Counted from the first letter of the stretch, positions 26,170-35,683 are shown. The stretch: 64,000 bases of DNA from Phycicoccus sp. Soil802 (GCF_001429605.1 NZ_LMSS01000001.1:309469-373468), one strand, 5' to 3'. The notes: generated by a model from the letters alone, not told the origin. A program made the numbers and translations.

Positions 26170-28350
26170 ATGGCGGCCAAAGCAACCGAGCTGGAAGTCC
26201 CGGGGGGGCCTGAGGGGTCGCGGCTGGTCCGTGTCTCGAGCCCTGACCGGCTGATCTGGCCCGACGACGGGATCACCAAGCTCGACCTCGCCCAGTACGC
26301 GGTCGAGATGTCGGACGGCTTCATGGAGGCACTCGGCAACCGTCCGGTCACGCTCCAGCGCTTCCCCGAGGGCATCACCGGCGAGGAGTTCTGGACCAAG
26401 AACCCGCCCAAGGGCATGCCCGACTTCATCAACCCGGTGATGTGCACCTACCCCTCGGGGCGCAAGCACCTCCAGGTGGTCGTCGACGAGCCGGCGGCGG
26501 TCGTGTGGGCGATGCAGATGAACACCGTGACGTTCCACCCCTGGCCGGTGCGCACCAGCAACGTCGACAACCCCGACGAGCTCCGCATCGACCTCGACCC
26601 CCAGCCCGGGCGGGACTTCAAGGACTCGGTCGAGGCGGCCCTGGTCCTGCGCGAGCTGCTGACCGAGCTCGGGCTCACGGGGTGGGCGAAGACCTCCGGC
26701 AACCGCGGGGTGCACGTCTTCGTCCGCGTCGCGCCCACCCACGAGTTCCTCGACGTGCGACACGGGGTGATCGGGATCGCCCGTGAGCTCGAGCGCCGGC
26801 TGCCCGACCTCGTCACGACCTCGTGGTGGAAGGAGGAGCGGGGCGAGCGCGTCTTCGTCGACTTCAACCAGGCCTGCCGTGACCGCACCATCGCGTCGGC
26901 CTACAGCCCGCGCCCGCTGCCCGGCGCGCCGGTGAGTATGCCGGTGAGCTGGGACGCGCTCGCGGGCGTCAGCCCCGGCGACTTCACCGTGCGGACCGTG
27001 CCCGGCATCGTGGGCACGGACGGCGATGCCTGGGCCGGGATGGACGATGCCGTGGGCGATGTGTCCGCGGCGATCGCGTTGTGGGACAAGGACCTCGAGG
27101 AGCGCGGGCTCGGCGAGCTGAACTTTCCCCCGGACTACCCGAAGATGCCGGGGGAGCCGCCCCGCGTGCAGCCGAGCAAGCGCCGCAAGGACAAGACGGA
27201 CGAGGACTACATGCCGCCCAAGGCCGAGCGCGACGCCGACCTCCGCACGGTGTGGGGCCCGGTCGTGCCACCGGTGGCGCCGATGCTCGCCAAGCCGGTC
27301 AAGGGCATCCCGACCGGCGACTACCTGTTCGAGCCGAAGTGGGACGGCTTCCGGTCGATCATCTTCCGGTCGGGTGACCAGGTGGAGATCGGCAGCCGCA
27401 ACGAGAAGCCGATGACCCGCTACTTCCCCGAGGTGGTGGAGGCGGTGCTGGCCAACTTCCCGGAGAAGTGTGTGGTGGACGGCGAGATCGTCCTCATCGG
27501 CGCGAGCGGTGACCGGCTCGACTTCGACGCCCTCCAGCAACGGATCCACCCTGCCGCCAGCCGGGTGAAGAAGCTGGCAGCCGAGACGCCGGCGAGCTTC
27601 GTTGCGTTCGACCTGCTGGCGATCGGCGACGACGACCTCACCGAGCGACCGTTCTCGGAGCGCCGCGCGCGCCTGACCGAGGCCTTCGCGAACGTCCAGC
27701 CACCCATCCACCTGACCCGGGCCACCAATGACCCGGCGGTCGCGCAGGAGTGGTTCGAGCAGTTCGAGGGCGCCGGGCTCGACGGGGTCATCGCCAAGCC
27801 GCTCGACATCGCGTACGTCCCGGACAAGCGCCTCATGCTCAAGATCAAGCACGAGCGCACCGCCGACTGCGTGGTGGCCGGCTACCGCACCCACAAGAGC
27901 GGCGACGACGCGATCGGCTCGCTGCTGCTGGGTCTGCACACGGAGGACGGCTCGCTCCAGAGCGTCGGCGTCATCGGGGCCTTTCCGATGGCCCGGCGCA
28001 AGGAGCTGTTTGAGGAGCTCCAACCCCTGGTCACCGACTTCGACCACCACCCGTGGGCCTGGGCGGCCGAGGAGATGGGCAGCCGCACGCCGACCAGCGG
28101 TGCGACCTCCCGGTGGAACGCCGGCAAGGACCTGTCCTTCACACCGCTGCGCCCCGAGCGGGTGGTCGAGGTGAAGTACGACCACATGGAGGGCATCCGG
28201 TTCCGCCACACGGCCCAGTTCGTGCGGTGGCGTGAAGACCGTACGCCGGAGTCGTGCACCTATGACCAGCTCGAGGAGCCGGTCAGCTTCGACCTCGCGG
28301 ACGTGCTGGGCGAGGCTGCCGTGGCCAGAGCCGTGACGGGGGAGCAGTAG
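26170..28350 (+). CDS. ligD: LigD-type NHEJ polymerase-ligase (POL-LIG, no phosphoesterase domain)
   Basis: 726 residues. The N-terminal primase-polymerase domain (about 20-310) has metal-binding DELRIDLDPQPG, TSGNRGVHVF and VFVDFNQACRDRTIASAYSP. A charged linker (KRRKDKTDED, about 337-346) joins it to an ATP-dependent ligase with the adenylated lysine K390 in EPKWDGFR, then VDGEIVLI, DGVIAKP and LMLKIKHERTADCVVAGYR. It should repair DNA ends with Ku, but no ku gene is in the window and the phosphoesterase module of mycobacterial LigD is absent. ATG 26170 is 6 nt after TAGGCT (leaderless). The hydrolase gene overlaps its stop by one base. Confidence 0.93.
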   Translation: MAAKATELEVPGGPEGSRLVRVSSPDRLIWPDDGITKLDLAQYAVEMSDGFMEALGNRPVTLQRFPEGITGEEFWTKNPPKGMPDFINPVMCTYPSGRKHLQVVVDEPAAVVWAMQMNTVTFHPWPVRTSNVDNPDELRIDLDPQPGRDFKDSVEAALVLRELLTELGLTGWAKTSGNRGVHVFVRVAPTHEFLDVRHGVIGIARELERRLPDLVTTSWWKEERGERVFVDFNQACRDRTIASAYSPRPLPGAPVSMPVSWDALAGVSPGDFTVRTVPGIVGTDGDAWAGMDDAVGDVSAAIALWDKDLEERGLGELNFPPDYPKMPGEPPRVQPSKRRKDKTDEDYMPPKAERDADLRTVWGPVVPPVAPMLAKPVKGIPTGDYLFEPKWDGFRSIIFRSGDQVEIGSRNEKPMTRYFPEVVEAVLANFPEKCVVDGEIVLIGASGDRLDFDALQQRIHPAASRVKKLAAETPASFVAFDLLAIGDDDLTERPFSERRARLTEAFANVQPPIHLTRATNDPAVAQEWFEQFEGAGLDGVIAKPLDIAYVPDKRLMLKIKHERTADCVVAGYRTHKSGDDAIGSLLLGLHTEDGSLQSVGVIGAFPMARRKELFEELQPLVTDFDHHPWAWAAEEMGSRTPTSGATSRWNAGKDLSFTPLRPERVVEVKYDHMEGIRFRHTAQFVRWREDRTPESCTYDQLEEPVSFDLADVLGEAAVARAVTGEQ

Positions 28351-29519
28351 TGGCGGCGGCGTCGACGCCGGGCCGCAAGGCGGCCATCGCCGGTGCGGTC
28401 ACCGCGGGCTCGCTCGCCGCCGCTGGTGCACTCAGCACCGTCGGCGCGGCGTCCTACTTCGCCCGTCGGGTGCTGACGCCCGACCGCCAGCGCCCGGACG
28501 ACACCCAGATCCTCGCGGTCGACGCCGACTCGGTGACGCTGGGCGTCAGCCCGGACACGCTCTCGCCCGGTCGCTACGGACTCTGGCTCGACGGCGACCG
28601 AGGTCACGCGCGGGTGGGGGAGGTGCTCGAGGTGCACGAGGGCTCCGGCCGGGTGCGCCGTGAGCTCCTGGGCGTCGACTTCGGCCAGCTCACCAGCGGC
28701 TTCGGCCGCTGGAACCAGTACTACTTCGCCAGTCCACCGGACCGTGCGCTGGGGTTGCGCACCGAGTACGTCGACGTCGACACCGAGCTCGGCACGATGC
28801 CGGCCTGGGTCGTGCCCGCGCCCGCCCCGTCGGACCGCTGGGCGATCCTCGTGCACGGTCGCGGCGCGCGGCGTCAGGAGGGGCTGCGGGCGGTGCGCCC
28901 CCTGCACGCGGCGGGCATCAACGTCATCATCCCCAGCTACCGCAACGACCTCGGTGCCCGCAGCGGCCCTGACGGTCGCTACAACCTCGGTCTGTCCGAG
29001 TGGCGCGACATCGAGGACGCGGGGCTGCTCGCGGTGCAGCGGGGTGCGCGTGAGCTGGTCCTGGTGGGCTGGTCGATGGGTGGCGCGATCGTGCTGCAGA
29101 CCCTCGCGCGGTCCTGGCTCGCCGAGCACGTGAGCCACGTGGTCCTCGACGCACCGGTGATCGACTGGGGAGACGTGATCGCGCACCATGCGCGAGCCAA
29201 CGGCATACCCGCTCCCATCGGTGGGCTGAGCCGGGCCCTGATGGGACGGCGGTCGGCGCGCCGGCTCGTGGGCGTGCACGACCCGGTGGACGTGGCGAAG
29301 ACCAACTGGGTGTCGCGGGCCGGCGAGCTGGCGCACCGCATCCTGCTGATCCACTCGGTCGACGACGAGTTCGTGCCGGTCGGCCCGTCGCTGGCCCTCG
29401 CGGGGGCGCGGCCCGACCTCGTGACGATGGAGCGGTGGGACCGCGCCAGGCACACCAAGGAGTGGAACGTCGACCCCGAGCGCTGGGAGGCCGCGGTGTC
29501 GGAGTTCGTCGGCTCCTGA
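28350..29519 (+). CDS. Alpha/beta hydrolase with N-terminal membrane anchor
   Basis: 389 residues. A hydrophobic N-terminal segment (about 10-37) is probably a membrane anchor or signal. The hydrolase core from about 150 has the nucleophile elbow GWSMGG, an acid in HSVDDEFVP and a likely catalytic His in RARHTKEWN. The oxyanion region ILVHGRGARRQEGLRA precedes it. Substrate unknown; a lipase/esterase or peptidase is possible. The GTG start shares a base with the ligD stop (TAGTG), so it is coupled to ligD; whether this has a meaning for DNA repair is unclear. Confidence 0.82.
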   Translation: MAAASTPGRKAAIAGAVTAGSLAAAGALSTVGAASYFARRVLTPDRQRPDDTQILAVDADSVTLGVSPDTLSPGRYGLWLDGDRGHARVGEVLEVHEGSGRVRRELLGVDFGQLTSGFGRWNQYYFASPPDRALGLRTEYVDVDTELGTMPAWVVPAPAPSDRWAILVHGRGARRQEGLRAVRPLHAAGINVIIPSYRNDLGARSGPDGRYNLGLSEWRDIEDAGLLAVQRGARELVLVGWSMGGAIVLQTLARSWLAEHVSHVVLDAPVIDWGDVIAHHARANGIPAPIGGLSRALMGRRSARRLVGVHDPVDVAKTNWVSRAGELAHRILLIHSVDDEFVPVGPSLALAGARPDLVTMERWDRARHTKEWNVDPERWEAAVSEFVGS

Positions 29520-29547
29520 CGATCCAGCGACTGACCCCGCTCGTGGG

Positions 29548-30264
29548 TCAGCGGTTGACGAACCAGCGGCTGAGGATGGTGCCGTCCTCCTCGAGGAGGA
29601 GCGTCGGCGACGCAGGCAGGTTGAGGTGCGGACCGCGGGCGATGGTGGGGTGCTCGCCGCCGACGAGGATCGGCGACCACGTGAGGTCGAGCTCGTCGAC
29701 GACGCCTGCCGCCAACATGCTGTTGAGCAGGCTCGGGCCACCTTCGCAGAGGATCTGGCGGAAACCCTTGTCCTCCAACATGTTCCGCATCTTCACGAAG
29801 TCCACGGCCTGATCGCCCACCGTCAGGACGAACTCCTCCCCGATCAGGGAGCGCGAGGCGTCCAGCGTGGCGGGGTCGGCACCCTCGCGGGTGATCAGGT
29901 AGACCGACCCGAACGGACCGTCGACCACGCTCGGCGGCACCGCGCCCTGGTGGCTGACCACCATGAGCACGGGCGCCCTCGGGTCCTCGGCGCGCAGGGA
30001 CGGGTAGGCCTCGGCCCGCACGGTGCCCGCACCGACGATGACGACGTCGGTGAGGCGACGCAGCAGGTCGAAGACCACATGGTCGGCCGGGGTGTTGATG
30101 CTCCCCGAGCGGTCGTCGGCACCGTTGGCCGCACCGTCGAGGCTGGCCACGAAGTTGGCGCGCAGCCAGCGGCGGGCGGGCGCAACGTAGAGATCCGCGA
30201 GGGTGGCGGCGTCGACGTTCACACCGGGGGCATGGGTGCTGGACGAGTCGAGCAGCAGGCGCAT
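29548..30264 (-). CDS. RibD C-terminal-type reductase (pyrimidine reductase family)
   Basis: 238 residues. Dihydrofolate-reductase-like fold of the RibD C-terminal family: RANFVASLDGAANGADD with the conserved Asp, SINTPADHVVFDLLRRLTDV, VGAGTVRAEAYPSLR and CEGGPSLLNSMLAAGVVDEL. Stand-alone members in actinobacteria are often annotated pyrimidine reductases of riboflavin synthesis, but no rib genes lie nearby, so another NADPH-linked reduction is possible. ATG 30264 starts the conserved region; no clear Shine-Dalgarno. Divergent from zapE. Confidence 0.85.
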   Translation of the reverse strand: MRLLLDSSSTHAPGVNVDAATLADLYVAPARRWLRANFVASLDGAANGADDRSGSINTPADHVVFDLLRRLTDVVIVGAGTVRAEAYPSLRAEDPRAPVLMVVSHQGAVPPSVVDGPFGSVYLITREGADPATLDASRSLIGEEFVLTVGDQAVDFVKMRNMLEDKGFRQILCEGGPSLLNSMLAAGVVDELDLTWSPILVGGEHPTIARGPHLNLPASPTLLLEEDGTILSRWFVNR

Positions 30265-30314
30265 GTCCCACAGTGTTGCATTTATCCCCTGACTCCTCTC
30301 ACTAGGCTGCGCTC

Positions 30315-31319
30315 GTGCCTGGCTCGCTCGTGGACCGATTCCCGCAGCTCGACCGTGGGCGGTTGGTGCGCGAGCTCGTGCCACCGCCCCGCTTCGATGC
30401 CGAGCGCTTCACGACCTACCGACCCGATCCGGCCGAGCCGTCCCAGGCCGCGGCGGTGACCCGGCTGGAGGGGTATGCCGCGGGGCTGGGACAGCGCGCG
30501 GGTGGCGGGTGGTTCGGGCGCCGCAAGGCCCCGGCGGACAACGGGCGCGGGATCTACCTCGACGGTGGGTTCGGGGTCGGCAAGACCCACCTGCTCGCGT
30601 CGCTGTGGCACGAGGCCGATGGTGAGAAGGCCTTCGGGACGTTCGTGGAGTACACGAACCTCGTGGGCGCCCTCGGATTCCAGCCGACTGTCGAGGCGTT
30701 GAGTGGGCACCAGCTGGTGTGCATCGACGAGTTCGAGCTCGACGACCCGGGCGACACCGTCCTGATGGCCACGCTGCTGTCGCGTTTGGCGGGCGCCGGT
30801 GTCTCGCTGGCCGCCACGTCGAACACGCTGCCCGACGCCCTGGGCCAGGGACGGTTCGCGGCGGAGGACTTCCTGCGCGAGATCCAGGCGCTCTCGGCCC
30901 GCTTCGAGGTGCTCACGGTGGACGGGCCCGACTACCGGCACCGCGACAGCGTGGACAGCCCGTCGCCGTCCTCTGATGAGGAGGTGCGCGCGGGCGTCGA
31001 CACCGAAGGCGGCGTGCTCGACCACTTCGTCGACGTCACGCGGCACCTCGCCCAGGTGCACCCGAGCCGCTACCGCGCGCTGCTCGACGGGGTCACCGCA
31101 GTCGGTTGGACGCACGTGCGCCCGGTCACCGACCAGGCCGTGGCGCTGCGCCTCGTCGTGCTGGCCGACCGCCTCTACGACGCGGACATCCCGCTCTACG
31201 CGAGCGGGCTCCCGCTCAGCGAGGTGTTCTCCGCGGAGATGCTGGCCGGCGGCTATCGCAAGAAGTACTACCGGGCCATCTCCCGGTTGACGGCCCTCGC
31301 GCGGCACGACCCGGGCTGA
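30315..31319 (+). CDS. zapE: Cell division protein ZapE (AFG1-like ATPase)
   Basis: 334 residues. Walker A in YLDGGFGVGKTHLLASL (about 78-94), Walker B in QLVCIDEFELDDPGDT, sensor-like LAATSNTLPDALGQGRFA, and the FLREIQALSARFEVL segment typical of AFG1/ZapE. In proteobacteria ZapE modulates FtsZ assembly; in actinobacteria the role is not established. GTG 30315 is 6 nt after TAGGCT (30303-30308), a leaderless start. A PPK2 gene follows after 41 bp. Confidence 0.9.
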   Translation: MPGSLVDRFPQLDRGRLVRELVPPPRFDAERFTTYRPDPAEPSQAAAVTRLEGYAAGLGQRAGGGWFGRRKAPADNGRGIYLDGGFGVGKTHLLASLWHEADGEKAFGTFVEYTNLVGALGFQPTVEALSGHQLVCIDEFELDDPGDTVLMATLLSRLAGAGVSLAATSNTLPDALGQGRFAAEDFLREIQALSARFEVLTVDGPDYRHRDSVDSPSPSSDEEVRAGVDTEGGVLDHFVDVTRHLAQVHPSRYRALLDGVTAVGWTHVRPVTDQAVALRLVVLADRLYDADIPLYASGLPLSEVFSAEMLAGGYRKKYYRAISRLTALARHDPG

Positions 31320-31360
31320 CATCCCTCGCGCGGTCTGACCTGCACTGACAGGATGCGGGA

Positions 31361-32326
31361 ATGAGCAAGGGCAAGAAGGGCAGCGGCAAGAAGGACGAGA
31401 AGGCCAAGGGCAGCAAGAAGGGCAAGGACGGCAAGAAGTCCAAGGTCGCCGGCCTCGACGCGACAATGGCCTCGGACAAGGGCATCCCGGCGCCGTCGAG
31501 CTTCGCCGACGCGCTGCGGGTGGGCGAGGGCTTCATCCTCGCCGACCTCGACACCCGCTCGACCCCCGGCTTCGACGGCGACAAGGCCGCGGGCGAGGAG
31601 GCCCTGGCCGCCCGGGCCGGCGAGATCAGCCAGTTCCAGGAACGGCTGTATGCCGAGTCCAAGGGGCCCGTGCAGCGTTCCCTGCTGCTCGTGGTGCAGG
31701 GAATGGACACCTCGGGCAAGGGCGGCATCATGCGCCACGTCGTGGGCCAGATGGACCCGCAGGGCGTGAAGTACACCGCGTTCAAGGCTCCGTCGCGGGA
31801 GGAGCGGGCGCACCCGTTCCTGTGGCGGATCCGCAACGCCCTGCCGGCGCCGGGCCAGGTCGGCGTCTTCGACAGGTCGCAGTACGAGGACGTCCTGATC
31901 GTGCGGGTCCACGAGCTGGTGCCCCGCGCGACGTGGTCCCGGCGTTACGCGCAGATCAACGACTTCGAGGCCAAGGCGGTCGCCGACGGCACGACCATCA
32001 TCAAGGTCATGCTCAACATCTCCTCCGACGAGCAGAAGGCCCGGCTCACCGAGCGCCTCGAGCGGGAGGACAAGCACTGGAAGTACAAGCCGGGAGACGT
32101 GGACGAGCGGATGCACTGGCCGGAGTACCAGGCGGCCTACCAAGCGGTCCTCGAGAAGACGTCGACCGACGCGGCGCCCTGGTACGTCGTGCCGGCCGAC
32201 CGCAAGTGGTACGCCCGCCTGGCCGTCCAGAACCTCGTCCTCGAACACCTCGAGCGGATGGACCCGCAGTGGCCAGCCGCCGACTTCGACGTGGAGGCCG
32301 AGAAGGAGCGACTCGCCAAGTCGTAG
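31361..32326 (+). CDS. ppk2: PPK2-family polyphosphate:nucleotide phosphotransferase
   Basis: 321 residues, one PPK2 domain. Walker A LVVQGMDTSGKGGIMRHVV (about 112-130), lid region FKAPSREERAHPFLWRI, Walker B GVFDRSQYEDVLIVRVHEL. It transfers phosphate between polyphosphate and nucleotides; the class (AMP, ADP or both) cannot be assigned safely. The first 28 residues are a lysine-rich tail unusual for the family and may bind polyphosphate or nucleic acid. ATG 31361 lies 6 nt after CAGGAT, an imperfect leaderless -10. Confidence 0.92.
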   Translation: MSKGKKGSGKKDEKAKGSKKGKDGKKSKVAGLDATMASDKGIPAPSSFADALRVGEGFILADLDTRSTPGFDGDKAAGEEALAARAGEISQFQERLYAESKGPVQRSLLLVVQGMDTSGKGGIMRHVVGQMDPQGVKYTAFKAPSREERAHPFLWRIRNALPAPGQVGVFDRSQYEDVLIVRVHELVPRATWSRRYAQINDFEAKAVADGTTIIKVMLNISSDEQKARLTERLEREDKHWKYKPGDVDERMHWPEYQAAYQAVLEKTSTDAAPWYVVPADRKWYARLAVQNLVLEHLERMDPQWPAADFDVEAEKERLAKS

Positions 32327-32436
32327 GGCGCCCGTGAGCGCGCGGTGGGACCTGCCGCGATGACTTCTGCTGGCGCGCTCGGTCAGTACCGCTGTCGGAG
32401 CAGGCTCTGACCACGACCCCAAGGAAGGGAGCAGCG

Positions 32437-32817
32437 ATGCTCAGCGAGTCCAAGGCCTTCAGCGGATTCTCGGTGCCCGACACCGAGGCCGCCCGCGCGT
32501 TCTACGCCGACACCCTCGGACTGGAGGTGACCGAGGACCACGGCATCCTCAGCATCCAGCTCGGGGGAGGGCACCGCGCCATCGCCTACCCCAAGCCGGA
32601 CCACGAGCCGGCGGGCTTCACGATCCTCAACTTCCCGGTGCCCGACATCGAGGCGACGGTCGACGAGCTGACCGCGCGAGGGGTGTCCTTCGAGAAGTAC
32701 GAAGGCACGCAGATGGAGACCGATGCGAAGGGGATCTTCCGTAAGGGCGGCCCACTGATCGCGTGGTTCACCGACCCGGCCGGCAACGTGCTGTCCGTGA
32801 TCGAGGACGCCGGCTGA
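32437..32817 (+). CDS. VOC-family (glyoxalase-like) protein
   Basis: 126 residues. Two beta-alpha-beta-beta-beta modules of the vicinal oxygen chelate fold: [20 protein letters not shown] and [20 protein letters not shown], ending [17 protein letters not shown] with the usual metal-ligand Glu near the C-terminus. Function undetermined; members include glyoxalases, dioxygenases and antibiotic-resistance proteins. ATG 32437 is preceded by AAGGAAGGGAGC, one of the strongest Shine-Dalgarno sites in the window. Confidence 0.88.
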   Translation: MLSESKAFSGFSVPDTEAARAFYADTLGLEVTEDHGILSIQLGGGHRAIAYPKPDHEPAGFTILNFPVPDIEATVDELTARGVSFEKYEGTQMETDAKGIFRKGGPLIAWFTDPAGNVLSVIEDAG

Positions 32818-32843
32818 CGGACCTGACCGACCCGTGACCTGCC

Positions 32844-34490
32844 CTAGGCGATGAACGCCCGGTCGACGATCGCCCGGGCGTGGGTGGCCGACAGGCCTGC
32901 GTCCAGGGTCCCGAAGGTCACGCCGTGCTGCCCCCCGAGGCGGCTGGCGACGAAGGCGTCGGCCACCTCCGTCGGGGCGTGGCGGGCGAGCAGGGCGGCC
33001 TGCAGGGTCACCGCGAGGTGCTCCACGACGTGGCGTGCCCCAGCCTCGGCACCCGGCTCCGCGGCATACCGGACAACGTCGTCGACGCGGGCGATGGCGG
33101 CGTCGAGGACGGCGCTGTGCCCGTGCGCCAGCGCGAGCTCCTTGCGGAATGCCTCGACCGACAGGGGTTCGCGGGTGATCGCCCGCAGGACGTCGAGCGC
33201 GTTGACGTTGCCCGCGCCCTCCCAGATCGAGTTGAGCGGGGCCTCGCGGTAGAGCCGAGCCAGGCCGTTCTCCTCGACGTAACCGTTGCCGCCCAAGCAC
33301 TCCAGCGCCTCGGCGACCATGGGCGAGGTGCGTTTGCAGACCCAGTACTTGCCCACGGCGACCCCCAGCCGCGAGAGCGCCGTGTCGCCCTCGTCCACCG
33401 CGTGGGCGAGGCGCAGGGCCAGCGTGGTCGCGGCCTCGACCTCGAGCGCGAGGTCGGCCAGGACGTTCTGCATCAGGGGCTGGTCGACGAGCAGCGCCCC
33501 GAAGGCCGACCGGTGGCGGGCGTGGTGGACCGCGCGCACCAGCGCCGCGCGCATCGTGGACGCCGAGCCGAGGATGCAGTCGAGCCGGGTGGCCGCGACC
33601 ATGTCGAGGATCGTGCGGATGCCGCGGCCCTCGTCGCCGACCCGCACGCCCCAGGTGCCGTCGAGCTCGACCTCCGACGAGGCGTTGGACCGGTTGCCGA
33701 GCTTGTCCTTGAGGCGTTGCAGCGCAAAGGGATTGCGCGTGCCGTCATCGAGAGCGCGGGGCACGAGGAAGCAGCCCACGCCTGCCTCGGTATGGGCCAG
33801 CACGAGAAACCCGTCACTCATCGGCGCGGAGCAGAACCACTTGTGACCGGTCAGGCGATAGGTGTCGCCACCCTCCATGGGACCGCCCGGGGTGGCGACC
33901 GCCCGCGTGGTGTTGGCGCGCACGTCCGAGCCGCCCTGCTTCTCGGTCATGCCCATGCCCACGAGGGCGCCACGCTTCTGGTCGAGTGGCCGCAGCCCGA
34001 AGTCGTAGCTACGAGAGGCGAGCTGGGGGAGCCAGCGCTGCTGGAGGGCGGGGTTGGCTGCGAGAGCCGGCGCGGCGGCATACGTCATCGAGATGGGGCA
34101 GAGGTGACCCTGCTCGTTCTCGGACCAGGCGATGAAGCCCGCGGCGCGACGCACGTGCGCCCCGCTGCCGGACGGCTGCGTCCACGGCTCCGCGGTGAGC
34201 CCGGCGCCGACGCCGACATTCATCAGCTCGTGCCACGCCGGGTGGAAGTCCACCTCGTCGAGGCGTTCGCCGGTGGGGGAGTGGGTGCGCAGGACCGGCT
34301 CGTTCTCGTTGGCCTGCACCGCCCATTCGCGCGCCTGCGCGCTGCCGGCGCGGGCGCCCAGGGCGCAGACCTCGTCATATGCCGCCTGGCCGGCCCAGCG
34401 CCGCAGGCCCTCGTCCAGCGCGGGCTGGGACGTGACGGTGTTGACGTCGGGGAGTGGGGGTACCTGGTTGGTCACGGCGTGGGTGGGCAC
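32844..34490 (-). CDS. AidB-type acyl-CoA dehydrogenase
   Basis: 548 residues, long for the family, as in the AidB group. GMGMTEKQGGSDVRANTTRA is the FAD/substrate loop. TGHKWFCSAPMSDGFLVLA and LECLGGNGYVEENGLARLYREAPLNSIWEGAGNV are characteristic of AidB/isovaleryl-CoA-dehydrogenase-like proteins. AidB is linked to the alkylation response and binds DNA; whether this protein is enzymatic or protective is not visible. GTG 34490 lies 6 nt after TAGTGT on the minus strand (leaderless). Its promoter interlocks with that of the divergent YihY gene. Confidence 0.9.
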   Translation of the reverse strand: MPTHAVTNQVPPLPDVNTVTSQPALDEGLRRWAGQAAYDEVCALGARAGSAQAREWAVQANENEPVLRTHSPTGERLDEVDFHPAWHELMNVGVGAGLTAEPWTQPSGSGAHVRRAAGFIAWSENEQGHLCPISMTYAAAPALAANPALQQRWLPQLASRSYDFGLRPLDQKRGALVGMGMTEKQGGSDVRANTTRAVATPGGPMEGGDTYRLTGHKWFCSAPMSDGFLVLAHTEAGVGCFLVPRALDDGTRNPFALQRLKDKLGNRSNASSEVELDGTWGVRVGDEGRGIRTILDMVAATRLDCILGSASTMRAALVRAVHHARHRSAFGALLVDQPLMQNVLADLALEVEAATTLALRLAHAVDEGDTALSRLGVAVGKYWVCKRTSPMVAEALECLGGNGYVEENGLARLYREAPLNSIWEGAGNVNALDVLRAITREPLSVEAFRKELALAHGHSAVLDAAIARVDDVVRYAAEPGAEAGARHVVEHLAVTLQAALLARHAPTEVADAFVASRLGGQHGVTFGTLDAGLSATHARAIVDRAFIA

Positions 34491-34496
34491 GGGGGC

Positions 34497-34516
34497 ACAC
34501 TATGCCGGGATACCGT
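34497..34516. promoter_or_regulatory. Interlocked divergent leaderless promoters
   Basis: Leftward -10 TAGTGT (complement of 34497-34502) and rightward -10 TACCGT (34511-34516) are only 8 bp apart, and the two start codons (34490 leftward, 34523 rightward) 32 bp. Each -35 must lie at or beyond the other gene's start, so the two promoters probably compete. Confidence 0.6.
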
Positions 34517-34522
34517 GACGGG

Positions 34523-35683
34523 GTGACTCCCAAGGCCCGGGTACGGCGCGCGCTGCTCCGCGTGCCCGGCGCCATGCCCGTGGCGAGGCTCACGGTGGAG
34601 ACGATCCGGGTCTGCCTGCGCTACCGGGTGACCGGTCTGGCGTCGGAAGCCGGCTTCTTCATGTTGCTGTCGCTGCCGCCCCTGGTGCTCGGGCTGATCG
34701 GCGGGGTGGGGTACGTCGGCGGCTGGCTGGGTCAGGACATCGTCGACCAGGTCATCGACGGCATCCAGACCTTCTCGGAGCGCTTCCTCGTGGCCGACGT
34801 CGTCACCGGCACGATCCTGCCCACCGCCGACGACGTGCTCAAGAACGGCCGGGGCGACCTGATCTCGCTCGGCTTCCTGCTGTCGATCTGGTCGGGGTCG
34901 AGAGCCCTCAACGTCTTCGTCGACACCATCTCGATCATGTACGGACAGTCCGGGGTGCGGGGGATCGTCCGCACCAGGGCGCTGTCGCTGACCCTCTACT
35001 TCCTCTCGCTCGTCGTGGGGATCGTGGTGGTCCCGCTCGTGGTGATCGGCCCCTCGTGGCTCGGGGACCTGCTGCCCGAGGAGGTGCACTTCCTGACCTA
35101 CCTGTACTGGCCGGTGGTGAGCGTCCTGGCTGTCGCCAGCATCGCGACGTTGTTCCACATCTCGACGCCCAAGCGGTCTCCCTGGCTGCGCGACGTGCCC
35201 GGTGCCGTGCTGACGCTGGTGATCTGGGTGCTGGCGTCGTTCGTGCTGCGCGGGACGATCACCGCGTCCGTCAAGGGCGGGACGTCGATCTACGGACCGC
35301 TGTCGACGCCGATCGTGCTGCTGATCTTCCTCTATGCCCTCGCGATCGCCGTGCTCATCGGTGCGGCCCTCAACGCCGCCATCAGGGTCATGTGGCCGGT
35401 CGAGGACCGGCTCTCCCTGCGGGCCAAGGGCGTCGCCTGGGCCAGGGGCTGGCTGAAGCGGCGCAGGGCCGGCGGAGGTCCCGTGAACGCCCCACTCGAC
35501 GCCACTGACACCCGCGGTGCGGGGCAGGACGAGCAGCTGTCGTCCTCGGTGCAGGGGCTGCGCGACGAGGCCCGAAAGCCGCTCACACCGATGCCACGCA
35601 AGCCCGGAACCGACTCTGACGACACCCAATTTGGAGACGACGCCGATGATCGGATAATGTCTGCACGCACGCGCAGCGGGTGA
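34523..35683 (+). CDS. YihY/BrkB-family membrane protein
   Basis: 386 residues with about six membrane helices over residues 35-310 (AGFFMLLSLPPLVLGLIGG, LISLGFLLSIWSGSRALNVF, LTLYFLSLVVGIVVVPLVV, LIFLYALAIAVLIGAALNAA). The helix IWSGSRALNVFVDTI carries the family's conserved polar residues. A hydrophilic C-terminal tail of about 70 residues is rich in D, R and T. Role unknown; once misnamed ribonuclease BN. GTG 34523 follows TACCGT by 6 nt. Three tRNA genes follow. Confidence 0.88.
   Translation: MTPKARVRRALLRVPGAMPVARLTVETIRVCLRYRVTGLASEAGFFMLLSLPPLVLGLIGGVGYVGGWLGQDIVDQVIDGIQTFSERFLVADVVTGTILPTADDVLKNGRGDLISLGFLLSIWSGSRALNVFVDTISIMYGQSGVRGIVRTRALSLTLYFLSLVVGIVVVPLVVIGPSWLGDLLPEEVHFLTYLYWPVVSVLAVASIATLFHISTPKRSPWLRDVPGAVLTLVIWVLASFVLRGTITASVKGGTSIYGPLSTPIVLLIFLYALAIAVLIGAALNAAIRVMWPVEDRLSLRAKGVAWARGWLKRRRAGGGPVNAPLDATDTRGAGQDEQLSSSVQGLRDEARKPLTPMPRKPGTDSDDTQFGDDADDRIMSARTRSG

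Noticed and set aside
32880-34526. Rightward 548-codon frame opposite the AidB-like gene
   Set aside because: It mirrors the AidB-like gene in an antisense frame, and only the leftward reading has acyl-CoA dehydrogenase motifs.
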